From positions 67,614 through 131,613 of the forward strand of contig CAJNOI010000135.1 of assembly GCA_905250115.1 (NCBI GenBank): a stretch of DNA of 64,000 nt, given 5' to 3'. Of the stretch, positions 12,957-26,100 are shown piece by piece. The stretch comes from Adineta steineri (Eukaryota; Rotifera; Eurotatoria; Adinetida; Adinetidae). The notes beneath the pieces were generated by a model that was given only the letters and a program-made list of their open reading frames with translations, had not been told where the DNA came from and made no database searches. A program made the position numbers and the translations under genes. Every line of letters starts with the position of its first letter. Position 1 is the first letter of the stretch.

Positions 12957-13187
12957 GTGCAGACAATAATGGTAAAGGGTTGGCTGTATTCATTAGACAA
13001 AACTGTTCTTTTATCGATTATCGAGAAAGTTTTTTTCCAAATAAAAGGCTTTTTACTCATGTCGACAATTACCGAAGAATTTTATAAGAACAAAATTTGT
13101 ATAGAATTAGTAATTCTACGGTGTTTTTTTGCTGTTCGATTGAAGACTCGATCATCATTACGTTTGAAATCTTTCTTTCTTTTACAG

Positions 13188-13199
13188 GTTTCAACGAAA
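13188..13199 (+). other. possible next exon of the surface glycoprotein, cut by gap
   Basis: At 12953 the last exon contains a consensus donor (GTGAGT) overlapping the TGA stop, and at 13187 a strong acceptor (tctttcttttacag) precedes 12 bases that run into the N gap. If used, the protein continues from residue 775 into the gap with a cytoplasmic domain not visible here. Receptor-type phosphatases with FN3 ectodomains have this layout, but no phosphatase sequence can be seen. Confidence 0.4.
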
Positions 13200-13209
13200 N
13201 NNNNNNNNN
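13200..13209. other. assembly gap (10 N)
   Basis: Ten N characters; the true length missing is unknown. It follows a likely splice acceptor, so coding sequence may be lost. Confidence 0.98.
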
Positions 13210-13362
13210 ATGTTACATAGCTAAAGTTTAGAACACTAAATAATTCGCTTTTATTTGGTTCTATGTATGCGTCTGTGTTGAAACAAAATAAATGTCATAA
13301 ACAATAACTAGACAGAATAAGAGGGAAAGCTCATCAATGTTGTATAATACTAGGGAGAGTGC

Positions 13363-13399
13363 TGGTGTGGGTGTAATCTTAATGCCTGAGCCACACCCG
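13363..13399. repeat. telomere-like two-arm element
   Basis: Arms tggtgtgggtgt and ccacacccgg face each other across about 15 bp. Same family as 20437. Confidence 0.5.
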
Positions 13400-15590
13400 G
13401 CATTTTGAATGATGTTCGAGATGATAGATTAACTCATGCGAACAGATTCTACGATGATACATTGAATGGATGAATTTACAAGGTTTTCTTTTGAATTGAA
13501 AATTTCATACACGAGTCGAGACTAGGTTTAAATCTGGTGTAAAATTTGTGAGATACATACTTCAACAATATCCGAAATTTTATTACATGAAATTTATTTG
13601 AAATAAATTTAAACATATCTGACCAAGGAATGTGAGGGTGTTTGACAATAATACAATGCTCCCTACAACTACTCACCCTCTATTAAAGATAATATATCTA
13701 CTGTTTTACTTCCAAGATAAGCGATAAAACAAAAACTTTAAAAATTGATGAGAATATCATTGTGTGTTTTGTATGCCGAAGTATCTTTTACGAAAGAAAA
13801 ATAAATATTTTATAGAGAAGACTTTGTAATTTATATTCAAAATTTAAAAAATAAACAAATTTTCTCAGTTCATTTCTTTATTATAAAAATTATAAATTAG
13901 AAAAATTAAATTTTTATTGATTTTTGAATGAAATAAATTTTATATGATTTAATGTTACAGTGAGAAGACATCTCATCTATCGTTTTCTAATTATTTTAGA
14001 AATTAATTTAACGAAATATATGACATAATAATTTCACATTGAAAGTCTTCTTTTCTAACTAAAATAAATATTTCTCACAATTAAAAAGAAAATTTTATAG
14101 AATTGTTAATTAAATTTATTATTCGATTATACACAATAAGATAAAACAGTTTTTTCTTCTACAATCAATTAATATTATTATTGAATATTTACATATATTT
14201 CATAGTTTAGAAATACATTGATTAGAAAAACAAGAAATATTAATTTTATATAGAAATTTTATGACTATAATAAAAGATCAATTGAAAAAAAACATTTTCT
14301 AATTAGAAAATTACTCTTTGTTTTTTATTTAATCGAATAAAATTTTGTTTTCAGTGTGAAAAAATATGAAAATAAGTAAAACAGTTGTTGTTAAAAAATT
14401 TGAAGAAGTGAAGAAATTCTTTTAAATTGATTTTGTTCGACGAAAACTAAATTTAAAACAAAGAAAATTTTATTTTATTTCTAGAACAAATCTTAAGGAT
14501 ATGAGTGAATGTCGGTGTGTGTGTCTATGCATATAGAGAAGAAACATCAACATCTTGTTTAGAATGAACTATGTACTCCAGAAGTAGCCGTAACTTGTAC
14601 TTTGATTAGAATCGGTTAAATGTCATCGAAAATCTGAATACACTATTCCGTAGCTCTCAATGAACTACAACTGGCTCACATGTGTAAGACGAATCAAAAA
14701 AATTTTCTAGCGAAAAACGATTTCATCATCTAATGGGTGAAGATTGGTTTATATCTCTGTTTGAAATTCGTCGATTTCTTTCTCTCATATAATTACTTTG
14801 CAATCAAATCTTTCAACATTAAACAGTCTTTAAAAAGAATCTAAGATCAGAATGAAAAAAAGACTATGAAGAAAAATAAAAATATATAAACAAGTAATGC
14901 TAGTATTGATAGAAGAAAAGAAAATATTCATCCATATAAAAAATAGCCTTGTTGATGTGATTTTATTCTTCTCTTTTTCTTATACTTCTCATCTAACTGA
15001 TAATGCTTTCTATTATAAAGAGATCGTCATATATTCAATAAAATCGGCTATATACCTATATTGACAGTTTACTTCTATCACATGACTTCATTAACTGTTT
15101 TTTTGTCGTATTACAAAAAAATTATTTCAGAAAGACAAAAAATAATGATTCAATGTCTGTACATTCTTTTTCTTTCTTCGTCGAGAATAGGAAGAAAACA
15201 GATAAATCACATCATCATATAAAGCCACTCTACAATACACAAACGATGATGAAATAAAATAAATGGCTTGCGAAGGTTATTTTCAAGAGGAAAAATATCA
15301 TACTTATATTTGCTTGTTTTTCTTTCCTTTGTATTTAGGTGCGTTTAATGAATATTTATCCAACGTTTTCTTTCGATGATGATCACATGATATATTTTCA
15401 AAGATATTGACGAAAATAGTATTATTCTTTCATTTCTTATTTGAAAGATATTCCTGGTGTTTTAATCTACTATGAGTCAATCAGCAACGACAAATTTAAC
15501 TAAGTATCGTATAGATTAGATGATTCAGAGATAGAAGGACAAACTCTACGAAAGTCTCAATGAGATTAAATCAATTCTAATAAGCGTTGA

Positions 15591-15643
15591 TGAGTGCGGG
15601 TATGAATTAATGAAAGCTCACTAACAAACATACCCTCAATCCA
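15591..15643. repeat. telomere-like two-arm element (degenerate)
   Basis: Left arm tgagtgcgggtatg, right arm cataccctcaatcc, with about 25 bp between them. Same family as 20437, in the upstream region of the second B-box/NHL gene. Confidence 0.45.
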
Positions 15644-15751
15644 CGACTTGTGTCCAACCATCTTATAGATATCACATCAGTTTTATCAGTGATATTTTGT
15701 TACAATAAAATTCGTTTTTTAGATTTCTTTTATAAATTTATATTCAACGAC

Positions 15752-17309
15752 ATGGCACTAGCAAATAACAAAACAAAATGTTTTACATGTAATGAAAAAA
15801 AATAACATATTGTTGTGAAGGATGTTCAAAACGATTTTGTTTAATTCATTTAACAGAACATCGTCAAATATTAAATAAAGAATTCAAACGTCTTATTAAT
15901 GATTGCGAACAATTTAAACAAAGAATTAATAAACCAAAACAAAATCGACAATATCTACAAAATCAGTTAATAATAAAACAAATTGATCAATGGGAAAGAA
16001 ATTCGATTGAAAAAATTAAACAAAAAGCACAAGAAAGTAGAAAATTTGTTATTGAATCATCAGAAATATTTATTAATGATATTCAAATGAAATTTAATGA
16101 TTTATCTGAACAAATAAAACATATTCAAAAAGAAAATGAATTCAATGAAATTAATTTAGAATATTTAAGAAGCCAATTCATAGAAATTACAGAAGAATCA
16201 AATAATTCGTCAAATATTTCTGTAAAAGAAGATTCACAATCATTTGTTAATGAAATTTCAATTATTTCATCAAAAAGTAAGTTTTTAAAAAATTATTTAT
16301 AAAAGAATAGTTTTCATTTTCATTCGTTGACTTAGTATTTTTTTCTGTTCTGCGATGAAACAAAATCTTCTTTTTATAAAAATTTTTTGTTTTCATTATT
16401 TTTCTAGGATCAAAATTCGGTAAATGGAAACAAAATGCCATCACTTTGGCTGGTGGAAATGGACAAGGACAAAAATTAATTCAACTTAATAACCCTGATG
16501 GGATCTTTTTAGATAAAAACAAAAATATTTTCATTGCTGATTGTTTTAATCATCGTATTGTTGAATGGAAATGTAATGCAAAAGAAGGACAAATCATTAC
16601 AGGTGGAAATGAAAAAGGAAATCGAATGAATCAATTGAGTTATCCAACAGATGTGATTGTTGATCAACAAAGTAATTCGATCATCATTGCTGATCAAGGA
16701 AACAGACGAGTGATTCGATGGTTAAATGAAAATCAACAAAAAATTCTCTTTCACAATATTGGCTGTTATGGCTTGGCAATGGATAAATATGAATTTCTTT
16801 ATGTTTCTGATCATATAAAGAATGAAGTGAGACGATGGAAAATGGGAGAATATGACAATGAAGGAATTGTAGTGGCAGGTGGAAATGGACAAGGAAATAA
16901 ACTTAATCAACTGAATTTTCCTGGTTTTATCTTTGTTGATGAAGATCAATATATTTATGTATCAGATACAAACAACCATCGTGTGATGAAATGGAGAAAA
17001 GATGCAAAAGAAGGAAGAATTGTAGCTGGAGGAAATGGTGAAGGAAGAAATCTCAATCAATTGTATCGTCCTCAAGGAATAATCGTTCGTGATTTTGGTG
17101 AAATTTATGTGGCGGATTGTTGGAATCATCGAGTAGTGCGTTGGTGTGAAGGAAAAGCAGAAGGTGAAATTATTATTGGTGGAAATATTGAAGGAAATCA
17201 ATCGAATCAATTGTATTGTCCCTATGGTTTATGTTTTGATGATGAAAGAAATCTTTATGTTGCTGAATCAAAAAGCCATCGAATTGAAAAATTTGAAATA
17301 ATATCGTGA
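15752..17309 (+). pseudogene. B-box/NHL paralogue, copy 2 (one-base lesion in exon 1)
   Basis: Same two-exon plan as the copy at 6266: exon 1 15752-16276, exon 2 16408-17309, with the donor and acceptor at the same codon. In exon 1 an eight-A run (15795-15802) is one base short against copies 1 and 3, so the frame meets TAA at about 15803, inside the B-box. After that point the other frame is open without a single stop through the coiled coil to the splice site, and exon 2 keeps all six NHL blades. This is either a very young null allele or a homopolymer error in the assembly. If the gene is real, the first Cys pair (CFTC) and CEGC are preserved. The 131-bp intron is much shorter than in copy 1. 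Confidence 0.75.
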
Positions 17310-18269
17310 ATGTATTTTTGATTTTGAAAAAAAAGATTTTCGAAAGGAAAATAAACTAAATATTTGAAATAAAATCGACAATTAACAATAGTTTTGTAAA
17401 TGATACAAAATTCAAATTAGATTTTTAGTTTCAAAGAGTTTTAATGAAAAGAAAGAATATTTATTATCAGATTCAAACTAGTTGAAGTTGAGAAAATGAT
17501 TAAATTTCATAATGAAATCAATTTTTTAAATATTTAGTCTATGCTGAGATATCTGATTCTAAACAATGCTTTTGTTTTGATGATTAAATCTGATTATGTC
17601 TTATACTCATTTATTTAGATAGTTTTTCTTTTTCAAACGATTTTCTTTTGTTGAAAAATTTATTTAAGATTTTCAATTTCTTTCATTAACAAAATGAAAC
17701 TATTAAAAATGTTATTTTCAGTTTAAATTATTTTTTTTACTTATTAGTACACAAGTTGTTCAGTTACAAAAGGAGAAAAGCAAGCACAACAGAGAAAGTG
17801 AAATAATACTAGACGTATAGAAAAAACATAGAAAGCAAGTTGAAATTATTTTTCTTCATTTTTTTTATTTTGTTCCATTATGAAACACTAAAAGTCCATT
17901 TACTCAAAAATAAAAAAGTATTTTTTTGTTTTTTTTCTTCTTTTCTTCACTTGTAAGGTTTCCCCGATTTCTTTTTTAAATGAAATGTTTAGTTGGAAAA
18001 AACACACGAAACCATCTTGATGGTGAGTGTGATTATCTTTATAGATTGCGAAAGACTGGGAAGTAAACTTGATAAAATTCTTTTGCGTTCTTTATTTCGT
18101 TCTCGTGATAAAATACTCGGTCGTGTCTGTCAATGAAGCCTTCTTAAAACACACAAAATGATTCACGAAAACATGGTTTTTTTCTGATGTAACTTTTTAA
18201 AAGTCAGATATATATATAGTTGAAGAATTCAAGATTAAAACAAAAAAAGCGTTATAAAATCGATTCTCA
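17310..18269. other. AT-rich intergenic region
   Basis: No coding segment or clear repeat. T-rich tracts at 17860-17945. The right end is upstream of the sirtuin gene. Confidence 0.45.
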
Positions 18270-20140
18270 ATGGCCACTGGTGAGTTTTTTACAATCAAAT
18301 TAATAGAAATCAACGTTTTGTTTTCGAATTTAGAACCGAATCAAAGTAAAGCGATGTCGGCATCAGAAGAGTTAGATGCAAAAATAGCTGAACTGAATCA
18401 AAGTTTGTAAATTTTTGTTTATAGAGAGCAGTGAGATTCAACTTCTTCAGTATTTTTAGTGATGAATAATTGTACAAATTTAATTGGAGCGATGTTTGGT
18501 ATGGCGCCCGATGAGACAGATGAGATAGATGAGTCACCAGTATTGAAATCATTCGATTTGCATGGTGCTGTTGAATATATGGCAAACTGTTCGAATATCA
18601 TCATCATGTCGGGTGCTGGAATGTCGACAAGTGCTGGTATTCCTGATTTTCGTACGCCTGGTACTGGTCTCTATTCTCGGCTTGAAAAGTACAATCTTCC
18701 AAATCCACAGGCAATATTTACATTGGACTTTTTTCGTGTATGTGATTAAAAACATAAATCGAATGTTTAACAGTACTGTCACACATTGATTTATATTTCT
18801 AGGAAGATCCGAAACCATTTTTCTTACTGGCCAAGGAACTTTATCCAAACAATTTTAAAGTACGTATTGATAGAAAAGTCAGCAGTCTTGACGGAATTCC
18901 GATATCCTGTTCGATCCCTTTTAGCCAACACCAGCTCATCATTTTATTCAACTGTTGAACCAAAAAGGCAAATTGCTACGAGTATTCACACAAGTAATTC
19001 TGCATTTATATAATCCATAAGTGAAATCATTTTTCCTATGTAGAACATTGACTCCTTGGAAAGAGTTGTTGGCATTCCACCGGAAAAAATCGTCGAAGCT
19101 CACGGAACATTTTTCACGAATCATTGTTTGGATTGTCAAAAAGAATATTCGTTAGATTATGTCAAAGGTTTGATCGTTTTATTGAATTCTCATAAAAATT
19201 TCTAGTTTTCTAGAGATTATTTTCAACGATGAGATACCTCACTGTGATGAATGTTCTGGTATCATTAAACCAGGTTAGTTCTAATCTAATATCTTTGTTG
19301 TCTCTATTGATTTCGATATACAGATATCGTCTTTTTTGGTGAAAATCTTCCCAAACGATACGGTGAATGTGTTTCGACCGTAAGTAAACATTTGAAAATA
19401 TTGTTGAATTGTTAGAAAATCGTTGATTCTGTAACACAGGACTTTCCTCAATGTGATTTTCTAATTATTATGGGAACATCACTTCAAGTGGCACCATTCA
19501 ATACACTGATAACCAGGTCAGTCATTGAAATAATTATTTTCACTTTCTTATTTATTGATTCTATCGAATGGTAGAGTCAATAAAAAATGTCCTCGCTTAC
19601 TCATCAATATGGAACCTGCTGGTAATGCTGCTGTAGCATGGGAGCCAGTAAGTGACATTTTCTTGCCGACAAATAAATAGTATTTCCTATCGAATTTTCT
19701 AGTTGACAAACGTCTTGAAGTTCGATTCAGAGAAAAATTATCGTGATGTTTTTCATAAAAGCAGTTGTGATGATGGCGTCGCTGAAATGACAAAACTGCT
19801 TGGCTGGCAGGTAAATTATTCTAAGCTTAGAATTTTTAATCAAAAAGTTTGATTAACTTTTCAGAATGATTTCGAAAAATTATTGGGAAAAAAGACGGTC
19901 TCGCAAACAAGCAAAACATTACTACCGAAGAATGCCATTGCAACTCCAACGATACGTTCATCAGTAACGACGAATAACTCAAAACCTACAAAAGCTCAAA
20001 CAACAGTAACCGGTACGAGCTCGGTATCGAACTGTAATAGTAATGCACGAAGAAATTCATTACCTCAGAGAGCAATACCTTCAACTAGATCGTCTTCACC
20101 TGTTAAAAGCGTCAAGAACAATAAGACAGGAAAAAAATAA
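18270..20140 (+). CDS. SIRT2: SIRT2-type NAD-dependent protein deacetylase
   Basis: Twelve exons, reconstructed: 18270-18279, 18334-18402, 18460-18737, 18803-18859, 18925-18993, 19044-19167, 19214-19273, 19324-19379, 19440-19516, 19575-19647, 19703-19810, 19865-20140; 418 residues. The NAD-binding loop [16 protein letters not shown] lies near residues 77-92, [12 protein letters not shown] near 162, the catalytic His in EAHGTF near 181, and the zinc pairs CLDC and CDEC follow. [10 protein letters not shown] and LLINMEPAG complete the Rossmann part. The order and the C-terminal [10 protein letters not shown] segment match SIRT2 rather than nuclear or mitochondrial sirtuins. Sirtuins remove acyl groups from lysines, consuming NAD. 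The last exon is a Ser/Thr/Lys-rich tail ending GKK, longer than in vertebrate SIRT2. Introns are mostly 50-65 bp. Exon 1 is only 10 nt, so the start is the least certain part. Confidence 0.9.
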
Positions 20141-20876
20141 AAAATTTAATACACTGGAACCGATCTGTTCTTTTTTTATTATATATTGTATTTTTACAAT
20201 TATAATATTTCCTAATAAACTCATCAACTTTTTAATTTAATCGAAAAGGCCATTTGGTATAAGGCAACTTCAACATTGAGTCTACAGTACTTATACGTAC
20301 TTTATGGATTGAATTAATATTTTCATTATTAGTTTTATTCAACATATATTGAGCCGGTCAAAGTAATAACGAAATCATTTCTTTCTCATATCTAATTTTT
20401 CTACGTCTTTAACGAATATAATGTGTTCATTAACAAGGGTGTGAGTGTGGGTGATAATGAACTGAACACCCACACCCACCAATAACCGCTTGCTTGACCT
20501 AAAATGGCAAGGACAGGGATAACCAATGTGCGGGGGTCATATAAGAGGAGAAAGGTCAAATGAAGGGGAAAATATAAGAAAAATTATACACAGTCAAGCT
20601 ACAGAAGGGACCAGAAAACAATGGTCATATATATAACGGAACGACTGACCGTTTGCGCTTTATTATGCCGAATAAAAGAATGAAAAAGAAAATGAATATG
20701 AAAACCAAGAAAGGTGAAACATTAAGAAATGACCGACTTGTATATATATGCACGGCGGGCATGTTCGGTCAAGAATATGTAGGAGATAATGATGGATGAA
20801 ATCCGTCAAAATATCTATATAAGTCGACAAGGAGGTTATTCATTTCATTTAAAAATTTATATTCAAAGGCATAGCA
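20141..20876. other. intergenic region with telomere-like element
   Basis: Contains the element at 20437-20480. 20510-20830 is less AT-rich than its surroundings and has facing words gaccga/tcggtc near 20732-20770, perhaps an old mobile-element remnant. No coding exon recognised. Confidence 0.4.
20437..20480. repeat. telomere-like two-arm element (best short copy)
   Basis: Left arm gggtgtgagtgtgggtg (20437-20453) and right arm cacccacacccacc (20467-20480) are inverted copies separated by about 13 bp. The unit resembles TGTGGG, the published bdelloid telomere repeat, in opposed orientation, and could fold as a hairpin. The G strand has several GGG triplets. About 15 related elements lie in this window. 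Confidence 0.65.
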
Positions 20877-22547
20877 ATGGCAAATATCAAAACACAATGT
20901 TTTACATGTGATAAGGAAAAAATAACATATCCTTGTAAAGGATGTTCAAAAGAATTTTGTTTAACACATTTAACAGAACATCAACAAATATTAAATGATC
21001 AATTAAATCATATTACCAATGAGTATAATGAATTTAAACAAAGAATTGATGAACAAAGCAAAATCCACAAAATGATTTATTATTAAAACAAATTGATCAA
21101 TGGGAAACAGATTCAATTGAGATAATTCAACAAAAAGCAGAAGAATGTAGAAAAATTGCTATGGGACATTTACCAACATTCTTTAACAATATTGAAAAGA
21201 AATTTAATAATTTAAATGAACAAATAAAACAAATTCATCAAGAAAATGAATGTAATGAAATTAATTTAAATTATTTAAGAAGCCAATTCAGAGAAATTAC
21301 ACAAGAATTAAATAATCCACTAAAGGTTTCTATTAAAGAAGATTCACCATCATTTATTAATGAAATTTCAATTATTTTATCAAAAAGTAAGTTTCTAACA
21401 AATAATTTCTAACTGGATAATTCTCATTTTCTATGAATTTATTTTAAACAATTATAATACAAAGAAACATTGAGCATATTATTGATTTATTTATTAATCA
21501 ATCAATAAGGATAGTATTCATATCAAAATAGATATAGAAATCAAACAGAGTGTCATCTTTATAGAATAAATAGAATAGTAAAAACAAAATCAAAATTAAT
21601 CTTTTCTTTTTCTTTTTATCGAATTTTTTCATTTTCATTATTTTCTAGTATCAAAATTCAACAAATGGAAAGAAAATGCCATCACTGTAGCTGGTGGAAA
21701 TGGACAAGGACAACAATTAAATCAACTGTATTACCCTTACGGAATCTTTATTGATGAAAAGAAAAATATTTTCATTGCTGATTGTTTGAATAACCGTATT
21801 ATTGCATGGGAATGTAATGCAAATGAAGGACAAATTATTGCAGGTGGAAATAAAGAAGGAAACCGAATGAATCAACTGAATGGACCAAGAGATGTGATTG
21901 TTGATCAACAAAGTAATTCGATCATCATTGCTGATTATGATAATAGACGAGTGATTCAATGGTTGGATCAAAATCAACAAATTCTCATTGAAGATATTGA
22001 CTGTTTCGGCTTGGCAATGGATAAAAATGGATTTTTGTATGTTTCTGATTGGAAGAAGAATGAAGTGAGACGATGGAAAATGGGAGAATACAATAATGAA
22101 GGAATTGTAGTAGCAGGTGAAAATGGACAAGGAAATAAATTTAATCAACTCAATTATCCTACTTTTATATTTGTTGATGAAGATCAATCTGTTTACGTAT
22201 CAGACACAAACAATAATCGTGTGATGAAATGGAGAAAAGATGCAAAAGAAGGAAGAATTGTAGGTGGAGGAAATGGTGAAGGAAGAAATCTCAATCAATT
22301 GTATCGTCCTCAAGGAATAATCGTTCGTGATTTTGGTGAAATTTATGTGGCAGATTGTTGGAATGATCGAATAATGCGTTGGTGTGAAGGAAAAGAAGAA
22401 GGTGAAGTTGTTGCTGGTGGGAATGGAAAAGGAAATCAAACAAATCAATTGGATCGTCCTATGGGTTTATCTTTTGATGATGAAGAAAATCTTTATGTTG
22501 TTGATTTTTGGAATAATCGGATAGAAAAATTTGAAATAGTGTTGTAA
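20877..22547 (+). pseudogene. B-box/NHL paralogue, copy 3 (one-base lesion in exon 1)
   Basis: Exon 1 20877-21386 and exon 2 21649-22547 use the same splice positions as the other two copies. The first of the two Met codons seen in copy 1 is ATA here, so the second (20877) is the start. The B-box (CFTC, CKGC, CLTHLTEHQ) is intact, but near 21057 one base is missing against copy 1, and the frame ends at 21084-21086. The other frame then stays open through the coiled coil to the donor. Exon 2 carries all six NHL blades and is nearly identical to copy 2 in blades 4-5. Disabled gene or assembly error; the intron is 262 bp. Confidence 0.75.
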
Positions 22548-23160
22548 ATGAAATTTTGATGTTGAAAAAAAAGAAAAGAACTTTTTTGTTAAATAAAGAT
22601 AAAAGGAATAGTCAAGTGTGGGTGTGGATGTGAATAATGAAGAAACAAAACCACACGCACCCATACCGTTACCCTCAATCAAGCTTTGTCGGAATTGTTT
22701 TGCTGTGAAGATGTCACCATTGATTAAAAACTGTCCAAGTAATACGTTTCGCATTCGGAGAAAGATAGTAAGCATGAAAAAATATATCAGTTTAAGTATA
22801 TCTCTGATCAAAAAATATCTTATATCGTCTAGCATCTTGAGTATGTGAGGATGAATGAAAAAGGTATATATCCAAATATACATCCCACAATACGGACAGT
22901 ATTTAAAAAATATTTAACAAGCTATATTGAGACCAGTCTGTATCAAATATCAAGCAAGCAACATTTTTTATTCATACAATAATAATCAAAACAATAACAC
23001 AAGTTTTAAAAGTATATATTAACTAGGAATATTAATTTTACAACATGAATAAAGTATATTAGTTCTTGAAAATATGTCATGTCTTCGACTTTGTCAAACA
23101 GAGGTTTTGTCGTAGTATGTATATGTATAATATCGTTTCAGTCATATATCTTCCAAAATA
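22548..23160. other. convergent intergenic region
   Basis: Between the 3' ends of the third B-box/NHL gene and the LDLa/EGF receptor. Holds the telomere-like element at 22615-22677; otherwise AT-rich with no coding signal. Confidence 0.45.
22615..22677. repeat. telomere-like two-arm element
   Basis: Left arm agtgtgggtgtggatgtg, right arm ccacacgcacccatacc followed by ttaccctc, with about 20 bp between. Same family as 20437. Confidence 0.6.
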
Positions 23161-26100
23161 TTATAATGCAGAAGCATTTAATCTCATTATATGGATTCGT
23201 CGACGAATATATGATATGACATGTTTAAATTCTTTATTATAAATTGGTGATGGTAGAACAAATATTAAAAATAGAAATGTTGATGGTATAAATGATAGGA
23301 AATAACCGAGAAGGTAGAACCATAAAAGATGAGTTGATTTATTACATTGTAAAATAAATGAAATAATTAAATGTGGTAAGGTTAAGATTATAATAATCAT
23401 TGGACTAATTAAAAGATGTTTATATTGTTTAATTTTAGCTACAAGATGTTTTTTGAAGCTAAGCTTTTTTTGACAAGCTGTTCGTTGACGAGTAGTTATT
23501 ATAATAATAGTAATAGCTGAAATAAAATTAATTATTAAAGGAGCCGCATAATGAAATATAATTAATGTAAAACTATATATTTGTATAATTGATGAATAAG
23601 TAATTACACACCAATTTCGTTCTTCAGTTTTATCAGTAAAAACATGAAGTTCAATTATTTGTGGAACATAAGCAGCAAAATTGAGAAGAATTACCATTAT
23701 AATAACATATTTAGCAATTTTTACGCTTTTCTGTTTGTCAAAACTAACTCCATGTTGTACAGAAATAATTCGTTCAATCGCTACACAAGTATGAAGCCAT
23801 TTATCTATATATAGCATTATTTTTAGAAGTGGTTCAACAACTCGACAATTTAAAAGAAGAATATTTTGTAAACCACGTTGTTCTAAAATCGATTGGTAAG
23901 AGAGGAACAGCAACCAAAATTTCAATGTAAATAATATCATAATTGCTAATGAAGTAATTGACGCAGTGAGAAGATAAATGCCACAACCAACCTTTTGCGA
24001 TGTTTGTCTTGCAAAAACGATTATTGATAAAATACAGTTGATGATACCTGTGAGAAATATTATCATTGTAATAGTAGCACTGACTATTACTGTGATTGGT
24101 TGTTTAGATAATATTGTATTGCGTTTTAATTCGTAACCCAATATTTCATCTAATGTTGAGCCAAGAGCTTTTGCATAAAACTGGCATTCATCTCCAAAGA
24201 AACAGGCTGGACATATACAAATTCTTGTAGATGGACAGATTGGATGATCTTGGACACATTGTGCTCCATTTGCACAATGTTTTGTCAATGAACATTGAAA
24301 GTTTCTATCACGTTTGAATTCCATACAATTAGCATGATGATCATTTGTGCACAAACACAAATAGGCGGGATCGATGAAACACATCAGATCAGTATGTGTA
24401 TGACAAAGAATATGGAAGAATATTATTCGTCGATACTGAACCATTTTCATTACTGTAGAATTCAGTAATTGCTCAGCAGGAATACACTCCTGTGAAGGAC
24501 GAATTACTGTTGAGATATTTGTATATAGTGATTGTTGAAGTACAGCAAGATAATATTTGTTACTGGATTGAATAATTGCCATATGAAATGGTACTGAAAT
24601 GTGAAAAGTAGCAGTGTCCTGAAAGAGGGTCAATTTTCGAAGTATAATTGCCTGCAGCGGGTCAGACTTATTGGAGAGTGTGAAGAAGTAAGCCGCAATA
24701 TACGATGGAATATGCATATCAATTAGAGAAACATCGAGATTCACCTTAGCATATTGACAATTTATACCAAAAAATTGATCAGGACAAACACAAGTATAAC
24801 TGCTGTCAGGAGTAGTCACATCAGCCGGTATATATTGTCCATTATTTTGACAAATATTAGCTGGATATGCTGATGTAAACATACATTGTGAGCCAAACTT
24901 ATGTAATGGACATACGCATATTGATTGATTGTTTACTAATCCCAAATAAAATGAATCGTGTGAACACATTTGACGATTTATTGGGATATTACATTGAATG
25001 CCTGTCCATTGAGAGTGGCATCGACAGAAATACTTTTCTTTATTTAAGTATTTAACGCAAGTACCATTGTTGCAAGTCATCAAGCAATTGGATGAAGTCT
25101 GAATAATATGATTCGATAAAATCAACGAAATAGCTACTCGATTGACAGGTAAAAAGAGAAATGTAATGGGAAAGTGCCAACTTCCAACATACGTTATTCT
25201 GTTTTTTTCGAATGCATCGATACGTATGCTGTAGTTCTTAGACAAGTCTTTTGGCCGTGTAGGGAATAATAAATATCGATCGAATTTAGTACTACAACTT
25301 TCCTTTGTTATGTATACAAATTGATCGTATGCGTTAATTTCTTGTTGTTCATCATTATCATCGATTAACATAATAATAATCGCATAAGTAGCATGCCTAT
25401 CAACTGAACTCATATGTAATGTAAGGCTAATCCGTTGATTTTGATATTGACATAAATGACCATAGTAACTCGGTGGACACATGCATATTTTGTCAAAGCT
25501 ATTGCTTGTGATCCAAGTATTAACAGTGAGTCCACGATTGCAATACCATAGCCATATATTAATGTCACTGTGATGTATATTGACATTCCCGATAGAATGT
25601 TGTTCTGTTAACCAATACAAACTTTCATCGACGACACCATTTTCTAACGAAGGGTAGTTAGATGATGTATGAACAGAAAAATACTGTCTTCTTCGATTTT
25701 TCTGTTCACTCAGTCCACAAAGAACCTCTTCTATTTCACTACGATTGTATGTTGAATCGTTGGTACAGTTGAACTGATGAGTTTTGCAGAATTTTTCATC
25801 ATCATGAAGTGAACAATCATTATTGTTGTTGCATAATTCTGATGGTACCAAGCATTTTGTATCTCTGAAGCAGCGAAAGCGCTCAGGAACTTCGCTCGGA
25901 GGATAGATCCTTTGACACTCGTGCTGTTCGTCGGATGCGCCAAGACAATCATCGTTTCCATCATTAACACGTGTGTGAGGCAAGCAGATTACTGTAAAAT
26001 TAAGAGGATCTACACAGGCGTGAGTTCCTAAATGACATTTTGTTCGACTACATTTGTCCTCATCTCGTCCGTCGGCACATGCCCAAAAACCGTCGCAACG

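Larger units (their letters stand above)
13210..15751. other. AT-rich intergenic region
   Basis: About 2.5 kb with no recognisable coding exon. It holds telomere-like elements at 13363-13399, 13631-13681 and 15591-15643, and a GT-rich tract near 14503-14525. The rest is A/T-rich low-complexity sequence. Confidence 0.45.

Noticed and set aside
22467..22883. 138-codon minus-strand frame downstream of the third NHL gene
   Set aside because: It overlaps the NHL 3' end and a telomere-like element, with no start context or family pattern.
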